From JBJFGR01 sp051892875 (GTDB lineage Bacteria > Pseudomonadota > Gammaproteobacteria > Enterobacterales > Succinivibrionaceae), in contig JBJFGR010000104.1 of NCBI GenBank assembly GCA_051892875.1, positions 1 through 8,715 of the forward strand: a DNA stretch of 8,715 bases. The letters are read 5' to 3'. Both the position numbers and the translations under genes were made by a program. This document shows positions 1-6,472 of the stretch, one piece after another. Positions within the stretch are counted from its first letter, which is position 1. The number at the start of each line of letters is the position of its first letter. The notes under the pieces are model-generated. The model was not told where the DNA came from and did not search any database. It saw only the letters and a list, made by a program, of their open reading frames with translations.

Positions 1-126
1 TTTTCTCTTTTTTTCTATATATTTTTTTGTTTTTTTAGTAAGTGTCTGATTTTACGATTTAAAATTCAAGATAATTAATTTTACTAAATTATTATCCAAA
101 AACAAAAATTTAAGCATTCTTAAATA
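1..126. other. AT-rich non-coding left edge
   Basis: This stretch lies beyond the clpB terminator and shows no convincing reading frame or RNA gene. The first 37 bases are a T-rich pyrimidine run without a preceding hairpin in the window. It could be the tail of a feature that lies mostly outside, but nothing here supports a specific call. Confidence 0.5.
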
Positions 127-152
127 AAAAAGTATGCCGAAGCATACTTTTT
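127..152 (-). terminator. Intrinsic terminator of clpB with UUCG tetraloop
   Basis: A perfect 11-bp stem (127-137 paired with 142-152) closes a four-base loop. Read on the minus strand, the loop is TTCG closed by a C-G pair, the very stable C(UUCG)G tetraloop. The minus-strand 3' arm runs into a T tract followed by ATTTA. It begins nine bases after the clpB stop codon, which is the expected place. The flanking A tract makes the hairpin nearly symmetric, so it could also act on the plus strand, but the tetraloop favours the minus orientation. Confidence 0.9.
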
Positions 153-160
153 AATCATTT

Positions 161-2743
161 TTATTTATTTAAGATCAATTCATCATTGGAATTAAAATCA
201 ACAACAGTTTCCGTTGAAAAGTTATTATCACCTTTTAACAATAACTGAGCTAATGGATTTTCTATATAATTTTGAATTGCCCTCTTCAATGGTCTTGCTC
301 CAAATGTAGGATCATAACCAATTTCTGCAACTCTGCTCAATAACTTATCACTGAACTTTATACTGTAGCCACTTTGTCTCAATCTTTCTTCCAACTTATT
401 TAGTTGTATATTTGCAATATCCTCAATTTGTTCCTTTCCTAATGGATGGAATACTATACTTTCATCAATTCTATTTATAAATTCAGGTTTAAACCTTGTC
501 TGCATGATTTCTAGCAATTCAGCTTTAATCGTTTTATAGTCTTTGTGATTATATTCTTCCTGTATTAAATCTGAACCCAAATTTGAAGTCATAATTATTA
601 CAGTATTCTTAAAATCAACTGTTCTTCCTTGACCATCTGTTAATCTTCCGTCATCTAGCACTTGTAACAAAATATTAAATACATCGTTATGTGCCTTCTC
701 TATTTCATCAAGCAAAATTACACTATATGGTCTTCTTCTCACTGCTTCAGTAAGATAACCACCTTCATCATAACCTACGTATCCTGGAGGAGCCCCAACC
801 AATCTTGAAACGCTATGTTTTTCCATAAATTCACTCATATCTATTCTCACCATAGCGTCTGTCGTATCAAACAGAAACTCAGCCAAACTCTTACATAATT
901 CTGTTTTACCAACCCCTGTAGGCCCCATAAATATAAATGAGCCTATAGGTTTGTTAGGGTCTGATAAACCAGCTCTACTTCTTCTAATAGCATTTGCTAC
1001 AGCTTCCACTGCTTCATTTTGACCAATTACTCTTTTATGCAAGCTTTCTTCCATTCTAAGTAATTTTTGTTTTTCACCTTCAAGCATTTTAGCTACAGGT
1101 ATACCTGTAGCTTTTGAAACAACTTCTGCTATTTCTGAATCTGTAACTTTGTTTTTCAAAAGCTTATTTTCAACATGTTTATGTTCTTGCGTCTCAAATG
1201 ATGCAATTTGCTTTTCCAAACTTGGTATCTTGCCATATTGCAATTCACTCATCTTTGCTAAATCAGATTTTCTGCATGCCACATCGTATTCATACCTAGC
1301 TTTTTCAAGTTCTTCTTTTAAATGTTGCACTCCAGTAAGACCAGCTTTTTCTGATTTCCATATTTCATCTAATGAATTATATTCTTTTTCTTTTTCTGAA
1401 ATTTCTTCATCTATTACAGCCAATCTTTTCTTAGATGCTTCATCAGTTTCCTTTGCTACAGCCTGTCTTTCAATCTTTAATTGAATTATTTTTCGTTCAA
1501 GCCTATCCATTACTTCTGGTTTAGAATCTATCTGCATTCTTATACTTGCGGCAGCTTCATCTATTAAATCAATAGCCTTATCTGGTAATTGTCTATCTGT
1601 TATATATCTATTAGACAATGTTGCAGCAGCAACTATTGCAGGATCTGTTATCTGAACATGATGATGCAATTCATACTTTTCTTTTAACCCTCTTAAAATT
1701 GCTATGGTATTCTCTACAGATGGTTCACCTACGAAGACCTTTTGAAAACGTCTTTCAAGTGCCGCATCTTTTTCAATATACTTTCGATATTCATCCAATG
1801 TGGTAGCACCCATACAATGTAAATCACCTCTAGCTAATGCAGGTTTTAGCATATTACCAGCATCCATTGAGCCTTCTGATTTACCAGCCCCAACCATTGT
1901 ATGAATTTCATCAATAAATAAGATAACTCTACCTTCTTCTTTTGCTAAAGCATTTAAAACTGCTTTTAATCTTTCTTCGAAGTCACCTCTGTATTTTGCA
2001 CCAGCTATCAAAGCCCCCATATCCAAAGATAAGACTCTTTTATTTTTCAATCCTTCAGGAACTTCACCCTTTACAATTCTTTGTGCCAAACCTTCACATA
2101 TTGCTGTCTTACCAACACCTGGTTCACCAATCAAAACAGGATTATTTTTAGTTCTTCTCTGCAATACTTGTATAGTTCTTCTTATTTCATCATCCCTACC
2201 AATCACAGGGTCTAACTTACCTTTTTCAGCCCTTGCAGTTAAATCTATTGTATATTTTTCCAATGCTTGACGATTACTTTCACTTTCTGCCGAATTTACT
2301 TTTTCACCACCTCTTATTTTGTTTATAGCAGAATCTAATTTTGCTGATGTTATATTACATTTCTTAAATATAGCAGATAAAACTGAATTTTCATTATATG
2401 CAGCCTTTATAAACAATTCTGACGAAATGTAGGCATCTTGATTTTGCTGCGCATACTTATCACAAACATTTAATAAATTAGCTGTAGCATTTGATAACTG
2501 TACATCTCCTCCTATACCTTTTACAATAGGAAGTTTTTTTATTTCTTCATCAACTAAAATTTTTACTGCTTGTGGATCTGCTCCTGCTAAAGTTAGCAAA
2601 GATCTTGTTGATCCACCTTCTTGATTAATTAAAGCACCAACTACATGCACAGGCTCTATAAATTGTTGATCATGAGCAACGACTAAAGACTGGGCATCAC
2701 TTAATGCTTCCTGAAATTGATTTGTTAATCTATCTAGTCTCAT
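161..2743 (-). CDS. clpB: ATP-dependent disaggregase chaperone ClpB (Hsp100)
   Basis: ClpB is a cytosolic hexameric AAA+ machine that works with DnaK/DnaJ/GrpE to pull proteins out of aggregates. The 860-residue length matches proteobacterial ClpB (857 in E. coli). Visible parts in order: Clp-N domain (about 1-145); first ATPase domain with Walker A GEPGVGKT (206-213), pore-loop Tyr251 in GAKYRG, Walker B ending Asp278-Glu279 and arginine fingers Arg331/Arg332; the coiled-coil middle domain (about 405-525), which separates ClpB from ClpA; second ATPase domain with Walker A GPTGVGKT (607-614), pore loop GYVG (654-657), Walker B ending Asp679-Glu680 and sensor-2 GARPLKR (815-821). The ATG at 2743 has a GAGG ribosome binding site about eight bases upstream. 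A heat-shock-like promoter lies in the spacer, and a strong terminator follows. All key residues are present, so it should be active. Val149, the GTG start of the short isoform in E. coli, is GTA here. Confidence 0.98.
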   Translation of the reverse strand: MRLDRLTNQFQEALSDAQSLVVAHDQQFIEPVHVVGALINQEGGSTRSLLTLAGADPQAVKILVDEEIKKLPIVKGIGGDVQLSNATANLLNVCDKYAQQNQDAYISSELFIKAAYNENSVLSAIFKKCNITSAKLDSAINKIRGGEKVNSAESESNRQALEKYTIDLTARAEKGKLDPVIGRDDEIRRTIQVLQRRTKNNPVLIGEPGVGKTAICEGLAQRIVKGEVPEGLKNKRVLSLDMGALIAGAKYRGDFEERLKAVLNALAKEEGRVILFIDEIHTMVGAGKSEGSMDAGNMLKPALARGDLHCMGATTLDEYRKYIEKDAALERRFQKVFVGEPSVENTIAILRGLKEKYELHHHVQITDPAIVAAATLSNRYITDRQLPDKAIDLIDEAAASIRMQIDSKPEVMDRLERKIIQLKIERQAVAKETDEASKKRLAVIDEEISEKEKEYNSLDEIWKSEKAGLTGVQHLKEELEKARYEYDVACRKSDLAKMSELQYGKIPSLEKQIASFETQEHKHVENKLLKNKVTDSEIAEVVSKATGIPVAKMLEGEKQKLLRMEESLHKRVIGQNEAVEAVANAIRRSRAGLSDPNKPIGSFIFMGPTGVGKTELCKSLAEFLFDTTDAMVRIDMSEFMEKHSVSRLVGAPPGYVGYDEGGYLTEAVRRRPYSVILLDEIEKAHNDVFNILLQVLDDGRLTDGQGRTVDFKNTVIIMTSNLGSDLIQEEYNHKDYKTIKAELLEIMQTRFKPEFINRIDESIVFHPLGKEQIEDIANIQLNKLEERLRQSGYSIKFSDKLLSRVAEIGYDPTFGARPLKRAIQNYIENPLAQLLLKGDNNFSTETVVDFNSNDELILNK

Positions 2744-2770
2744 GTTAAAATCCTCACTCTTATTCCTATA

Positions 2771-2802
2771 TATTAGGTAAGGTTTTTTTATAAAAATTCA
2801 AG
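2771..2802 (-). promoter_or_regulatory. Candidate heat-shock (sigma-32-like) promoter of clpB
   Basis: On the minus strand, CTTGAA (2802-2797) matches the sigma-32 -35 element. After a 14-base spacer comes CCTTACCTAATA (2782-2771), which keeps the leading CC and the A of the CCCCAT-type -10 element but is otherwise degenerate. A start near 2765 would give a leader of about 20 bases that includes the GAGG ribosome binding site. Sigma-32 control of clpB is known in Enterobacteria; its use here is inference. A sigma-70 reading (TTGAAT with TAATAT) needs a 20-base spacer and fits worse. Confidence 0.45.
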
Positions 2803-3030
2803 TACTTTTCAATTATTTTTTATTAACAAATTCTGATAGATTATTACAACTTTTAGAAACACTAGATTCAGCTAAATTATAAAGAAATGTACTCCATAAA
2901 AAGTTAGCTACTGACATGAAACAAGGCATTGAACTTTTGGATACAATGTCCTCATTATTTATAAGTTTTACATCAAATATAATCAAATTGTCATGCTATT
3001 TTCCAACTAATTTAAGTGAAAAACTTTAGT
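2803..3030. other. pgeF-clpB intergenic spacer, no supported gene
   Basis: No strong hairpin terminator follows pgeF, so read-through from rluD-pgeF into clpB is possible. Two overlapping antisense open stretches exist. The minus strand is open from 2995 to a stop at 2813 (60 codons, possible ATG at 2929), and the plus strand has a 37-residue ORF from the ATG at 2916 to the stop at 3027-3029. Neither has a ribosome binding site or a recognisable family, so I do not call either as a gene. Confidence 0.5.
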
Positions 3031-3792
3031 TTAGAAATTTTTCCAAATTAGGCTAACCATTCTCCCTGTAACATTATCTCTTCTATAAGAAAAAAATAAA
3101 TCCTTATTTGAATAAGTACACATGTCTATTGAACTTATATTAGCTACATTAATAGATCGAAGCTGGCATTTCGCAATTCCTACTAAATCTAAAAGATATT
3201 TGTTTTCTTTTACATTTGGTAACAATTTGAAATATTTTGAATAGTCTTTATTTTTTTCACAGAACATATCATAAACATCATTTCCAACTTCAAAAACCTC
3301 TGAACTAATACAAGGGCCTAACCAAGCAGATATAATATCACCTGTTAATTGCATCTTTTTGATAGTTTCATAAATGATATTTCCTAATAAACCCCTCCAT
3401 CCACAATGTATCACAGCTATAAATTCACCATCTAATGAGGATAATAAAACAGGTAAACAATCAGCTGTCATTATAGCTAAAGCTACATTTTTTAATCTAG
3501 TATATTGAGCATCAGCATTAATTTCCTTCCCTAAATTACTAGAATTAACCTCCTCTACCAAAATACTGTGTGTTTGATTCATCCAACTTATATAATCAAC
3601 ATTCTCTAACAAATCTAATAACTGCTTTCTATTAGTATTAACAGCTATCGGGTCATCTTTTACATGAAGTCCATAATTTGCAGTATCAAAAGGAGCAACA
3701 CTGACACCACCTTTTCTAGTTGTACAAACAGCACCTATTCTTTTTTGATCAATATTTTTAAAAATAACAGGTAAAAAATTTGATTTATCCAT
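3031..3792 (-). CDS. pgeF: Peptidoglycan editing factor PgeF (YfiH, laccase-domain family)
   Basis: This is a member of the YfiH/DUF152 laccase-domain family. In E. coli the protein removes wrongly incorporated L-serine-type muropeptide precursors; related proteins act on purine nucleosides. Counting from the upstream ATG (3807), the family metal/active-site residues are His80 in WMNQTH, Cys117 in MTADCLPV and His134 in VIHCGWRG. Other family blocks are TTRKGGVS near the N terminus, WLGPCIS (162-168), and CTY plus FFSYRRD...TGRM near the C terminus. Two starts are possible. The ATG at 3807 overlaps rluD by 13 bases and the ATG at 3792 sits two bases past the rluD stop (TAATAATG). I chose 3792 because the N terminus is then closer to E. 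coli YfiH and the geometry suits reinitiation. Neither start has a well-placed ribosome binding site, so translation probably depends on rluD. The gene follows rluD as in many gammaproteobacteria. Confidence 0.93.
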   Translation of the reverse strand: MDKSNFLPVIFKNIDQKRIGAVCTTRKGGVSVAPFDTANYGLHVKDDPIAVNTNRKQLLDLLENVDYISWMNQTHSILVEEVNSSNLGKEINADAQYTRLKNVALAIMTADCLPVLLSSLDGEFIAVIHCGWRGLLGNIIYETIKKMQLTGDIISAWLGPCISSEVFEVGNDVYDMFCEKNKDYSKYFKLLPNVKENKYLLDLVGIAKCQLRSINVANISSIDMCTYSNKDLFFSYRRDNVTGRMVSLIWKNF

Positions 3793-3794
3793 TA

Positions 3795-4787
3795 TTACTG
3801 TGCCCATACTATATCATCAGGATGTTCCTTAGTATCAGTTCTTAATACTTCTATTAACTCAACAATATCTTTTGGTATAGGAGATGAAAAAGACATATTT
3901 TCACCTGTAAAAGGATGCACAAATTCTATCAATGTTGCATGCAAAGCTTGACGAGGAAATGTGTTAATAACCTTAGTAAATTCAGGAGTTGCGTTCGGAA
4001 TAAATCTTGCTCGTTTGCCTCCGTAAACAGGATCTCCAACCAAAGGATGCTTAATGTGAGCCATATGAACTCTAATCTGATGTGTTCTACCTGTTTCCAA
4101 TCGTAATCTTAATCTTGTGTGAGCTCTAAACTGCTCCATTACTCTATAATGAGTTATGGCTTCCTTCCCCAATCCCTCTGGTTTAACAGCCATCATAACT
4201 CTATTGGTAGCATGTCTTCCTATTGGTTCATCCACTGTTCCACCTGCGGTCATATGACCCACAGCAATAGCTTCATACTCACGCACTACATCATGTTTAG
4301 ATATGGCTTTCACTAATTTATGAACAGCCCTTAAGGTTTTAGCAACAACCATTAATCCTGACGTATCTTTATCTAGTCTATGAACAATACCTGCTCTCGG
4401 TAAATCTTTACTACTAGGATATTTATACAAAAGACCATTCAATAGCGTACCACTATGACAACCTGCACCAGGATGAACAGTAAGACCCGCAGGCTTGTCA
4501 ATTACCAACATATCATCATCCTCAAAAATAATATTTAACGGAATATCTTGAGGTATAAAATGATCTTCCTCTTCAACAAATGTTTCGATTTGTATAATTT
4601 GGCCAGAACAAAGTTTTTCTTTTGGTACAGTTAATATTTTTCCATCAACTTTAACCACTCCATTTAATATCCATTCCTTTAATCTGCTTCTAGAATAATC
4701 TGAAAATAAATTACTAATTATCTGATCAAATCTCTTTCCATGCAAATCATCTGTTACTGTTGCTGATAATTCAATGTGTTCACTCAT
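3795..4787 (-). CDS. rluD: 23S rRNA pseudouridine synthase RluD (U1911/U1915/U1917)
   Basis: RluD converts three uridines in helix 69 of 23S rRNA to pseudouridine during late 50S assembly; helix 69 lies at the subunit interface. The 330-residue protein (326 in E. coli) has an N-terminal S4-like RNA-binding domain (about 18-75) followed by the RluA-family catalytic domain. The signature HRLDKDTSG spans 136-144, with catalytic Asp139 at the same number as in E. coli RluD. Other family blocks are VIDKPAGLTVHPG (95-107) and ETGRTHQIRVHMA (231-243). The S4 domain and the pgeF-bamD context separate it from the shorter RluA encoded at 5732. The ATG at 4787 is preceded on the minus strand by AGGA about nine bases upstream. 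It is probably the first gene of a rluD-pgeF unit, possibly reading on into clpB. Confidence 0.96.
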   Translation of the reverse strand: MSEHIELSATVTDDLHGKRFDQIISNLFSDYSRSRLKEWILNGVVKVDGKILTVPKEKLCSGQIIQIETFVEEEDHFIPQDIPLNIIFEDDDMLVIDKPAGLTVHPGAGCHSGTLLNGLLYKYPSSKDLPRAGIVHRLDKDTSGLMVVAKTLRAVHKLVKAISKHDVVREYEAIAVGHMTAGGTVDEPIGRHATNRVMMAVKPEGLGKEAITHYRVMEQFRAHTRLRLRLETGRTHQIRVHMAHIKHPLVGDPVYGGKRARFIPNATPEFTKVINTFPRQALHATLIEFVHPFTGENMSFSSPIPKDIVELIEVLRTDTKEHPDDIVWAQ

Positions 4788-4830
4788 ATAAAATTCCTAA
4801 TCTTTAACAAAAGCTAATTGTAACATGACT

Positions 4831-4858
4831 GATATATTTCGGCCGAATTTTTATTCAA
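4831..4858 (-). promoter_or_regulatory. Candidate sigma-70 promoter of rluD
   Basis: On the minus strand, TTGAAT (4858-4853) and TATATC (4836-4831) are separated by 16 bases. Each hexamer matches the consensus at four of six positions. The spacing and the position, about 45 bases upstream of the rluD ATG, are right. A GC-rich 10-bp palindrome lies inside the spacer. The call rests only on motif similarity in AT-rich DNA. Confidence 0.35.
4838..4847. repeat. GC-rich palindrome TTCGGCCGAA between rluD and bamD
   Basis: A perfect 10-bp palindrome with six consecutive G/C bases sits in otherwise almost pure A/T DNA, within the spacer of the proposed rluD promoter. It could be an operator half-site core, but no known regulator is assigned. 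Confidence 0.5.
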
Positions 4859-4885
4859 TAATATATAACTATAGTAATATATTAT
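4858..4885. repeat. 28-bp near-perfect palindrome in divergent promoter region
   Basis: Outer arms ATAATATAT (4858-4866) and ATATATTAT (4877-4885) flank a palindromic centre ACTATAGT (4868-4875). All share one symmetry axis at 4871/4872, with a single mismatched pair (4867/4876). It lies between the divergent rluD and bamD genes. It may be an operator for a dimeric regulator, or simply AT-rich chance symmetry. Confidence 0.55.
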
Positions 4886-4942
4886 AGATATTTGTCTTTA
4901 ATTAATGAAAAACTCTAACTTTTTGTGTATTATTATCGTGCT

Positions 4943-4948
4943 TATAAT
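4943..4948 (+). promoter_or_regulatory. Candidate -10 element (TATAAT) of bamD
   Basis: A perfect TATAAT lies 36 bases upstream of the bamD ATG, predicting a start near 4955 and a leader of about 30 bases. The best-spaced -35 (TTTTTG, 4920-4925, 17-base spacer) is weak. The TG at 4939-4940 is one base too far upstream for a classic extended -10. Confidence 0.4.
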
Positions 4949-4974
4949 TCTTGTATTGCTAGTAATTAGTATGC

Positions 4975-4980
4975 GGTGGT
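4975..4980 (+). promoter_or_regulatory. Ribosome binding site deciding the bamD start
   Basis: GGTGGT (4975-4980) ends four bases before the ATG at 4985, a normal Shine-Dalgarno position. An in-frame GTG at 4976 lies inside this motif and has no such signal of its own, so the ATG at 4985 is preferred. Confidence 0.65.
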
Positions 4981-4984
4981 AAAA

Positions 4985-5722
4985 ATGTTCAATTTTTTAT
5001 ATAAAATATTAACCATAAGTTTAATATTCTTATGCATTGTAGGTTGTGCTTCAAAAAATAAAGATTTTGTACCTGATAAACAACCAAAAGAGCTCTATGA
5101 AGAAGCTTATAAAGCATTATCCGTTGAAAATTACGATCTAGCAAGACAATATTTAGAAGCAATTAGTAGCAGATATCCTTTCGGTCCATATGCATATCAA
5201 GTTCAATTAGAACTTATATATACCTACTACAAATCAAGAGAAAATGAACTTGCACTAGCTGAAATTGATAGTTTTTTACGTTTGAACCCTTCAGATGAAA
5301 ATGTTGATTATGTTCTATATATACGTGGTCTAACAAATATGCAAAGATCCACTGATAGAGTACTAAATATAATAAGAATAAAAACATATGATAGGGATAT
5401 AAGCATACTCTCTCAGGCTTTTCAAGATTTTAAAAAACTTGTTCAAAACTATCCTAACAGTTTATACGTAGCAGACGCCTTCGCTAGAATGGTTTTTATA
5501 AAAAATAGTATCGCAAAACATGAATACGAAATAGCAAAATTTTACCATAACAAACAAGCGTACATTTCAAGTGCTAGAAGATGTCAAAGAATAATTTCTA
5601 ATTTTAAAGATACCGAAGTCCTAGAAGGCACCTTAAAAATATTAGAAGACGATTATCGACAATTAAAATTATTTAATATGGCTGATAATATTCAAAAATT
5701 ACGAATACTTAACTTTAATTGA
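4985..5722 (+). CDS. bamD: Outer membrane protein assembly factor BamD (lipoprotein)
   Basis: BamD is the essential lipoprotein of the BAM complex that, with BamA, folds beta-barrel proteins into the outer membrane. From the ATG at 4985 the protein has 245 residues, the same as E. coli BamD. A short basic N terminus and hydrophobic segment (about 8-20) lead to the lipobox IVGC with lipidated Cys21. The +2 residue is Ala, not Asp, so sorting to the outer membrane is expected. The mature part consists of tetratricopeptide-like helical repeats: the first around 37-66 (ending AISSRYPFGPYA), later ones including the family block DRDISILSQAFQDFKKLVQ (136-154) and YPNSLYVADA (156-165). An in-frame GTG at 4976 would add three residues before a normal signal peptide and is less likely. 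The gene diverges from rluD, the usual gammaproteobacterial arrangement, and is followed nine bases later by rluA. Confidence 0.96.
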   Translation: MFNFLYKILTISLIFLCIVGCASKNKDFVPDKQPKELYEEAYKALSVENYDLARQYLEAISSRYPFGPYAYQVQLELIYTYYKSRENELALAEIDSFLRLNPSDENVDYVLYIRGLTNMQRSTDRVLNIIRIKTYDRDISILSQAFQDFKKLVQNYPNSLYVADAFARMVFIKNSIAKHEYEIAKFYHNKQAYISSARRCQRIISNFKDTEVLEGTLKILEDDYRQLKLFNMADNIQKLRILNFN

Positions 5723-5731
5723 TTTTATATT

Positions 5732-6418
5732 ATGAATAAAGATTTTATATATAATCCACCAACCGAGCCATACCTAGATATTTTATACGAAGATGACTAT
5801 ATAATAGTTGTTAATAAACCTAGTGGCATACTTAGTGTACCTGGTAAAAAAGCAGAATACTATGATAGTATAGTTTCTAGAGTTAAAACAATTAGTCCAG
5901 ACGCTACTGCAGTACACAGATTAGACATGAGTACCTCAGGGATTATGGTTGTATCAAAAGCTAAAGTAGCAACAGGAAAATTAGGTAAACAATTTCAGGA
6001 AAGACAAACCGATAAAATTTATTTTGCTTGGGTTGGTGGTTGCGTTTCTAAAGACGAAGGTGTAATAAATCTACCATTATGTGTAGACTGGGATAATAGA
6101 CCTCTTCAACACGTTGATTATGAAAATGGCAGAGAAGCTATTACTCATTATATATGTTTATGGAAATCTTCAACTAAAAGTTTTATGAGACTACATCCAT
6201 ATACTGGACGCTCACATCAACTTAGGGTTCATATGAAAGAATTGGGTCATCCAATATTAGGAGATCATTTATATGCACCACCAGTATATAAAGATATGGC
6301 TCCTCATTTATTACTTCATGCAGGGTACTTATCTTTTAATCACCCTATTACAAATCAAAAGATGGAATTTAAACAAATACCTATTTTTGAGATCCCTAAT
6401 AATATAAAGCTCTATTAA
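5732..6418 (+). CDS. rluA: RluA-family dual-specificity pseudouridine synthase (23S rRNA U746 / tRNA U32)
   Basis: This family isomerises uridine to pseudouridine; E. coli RluA acts on 23S rRNA U746 and U32 of several tRNAs. The 228 residues match the short RluA type (219 in E. coli) with no S4 domain. The catalytic signature HRLDMSTSG spans 62-70, with Asp65 as nucleophile, against Asp64 in E. coli RluA. Other blocks are VVNKPSGILSVPG (26-38) and TGRSHQLRVHM (158-168). The GILSVPGKK segment resembles RluA more than RluC or RluD. The start lies nine bases after the bamD stop with no visible Shine-Dalgarno sequence, so it probably relies on ribosomes finishing bamD. Placement directly after bamD is less usual than the rest of this neighbourhood. 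RNA specificity is inferred from family membership and length. Confidence 0.9.
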   Translation: MNKDFIYNPPTEPYLDILYEDDYIIVVNKPSGILSVPGKKAEYYDSIVSRVKTISPDATAVHRLDMSTSGIMVVSKAKVATGKLGKQFQERQTDKIYFAWVGGCVSKDEGVINLPLCVDWDNRPLQHVDYENGREAITHYICLWKSSTKSFMRLHPYTGRSHQLRVHMKELGHPILGDHLYAPPVYKDMAPHLLLHAGYLSFNHPITNQKMEFKQIPIFEIPNNIKLY

Positions 6419-6425
6419 AATAATG

Positions 6426-6455
6426 TAAAATATATACATACATGTATATATTTTA
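6426..6455 (+). repeat. Inverted repeat between rluA and the HAD gene (possible weak terminator)
   Basis: A perfect 13-bp inverted repeat (6426-6438 with 6443-6455) encloses a TACA loop in the 54-bp gap after rluA. The stem is nearly all A/T, but the right arm ends TTTTA and is followed by ATTTA, so it could be a weak terminator or attenuator. It ends six bases before the HAD ribosome binding site, so it could also be an operator. Confidence 0.45.
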
Positions 6456-6472
6456 ATTTAAAGAAGGCTTAT

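Noticed and set aside
1..37. T-rich run as a terminator tail
   Set aside because: No hairpin precedes it within the window, so nothing distinguishes it from AT-rich background.
1149..2151. Three plus-strand open frames inside clpB (1149-1484, 1618-1806, 1942-2151)
   Set aside because: They are antisense to the conserved ClpB domains, have no ribosome binding sites and show low-complexity Ser/Leu/Phe/Cys-rich translations typical of shadow frames.
3915..4316. Plus-strand open frames inside rluD
   Set aside because: They are antisense to strongly conserved RluD catalytic sequence and encode His/Ser/Cys-rich nonsense-like peptides.
4976..4984. GTG at 4976 as the bamD start
   Set aside because: It falls inside the GGTGGT ribosome binding site that serves the ATG at 4985, and adds only three residues before a normal lipoprotein signal.
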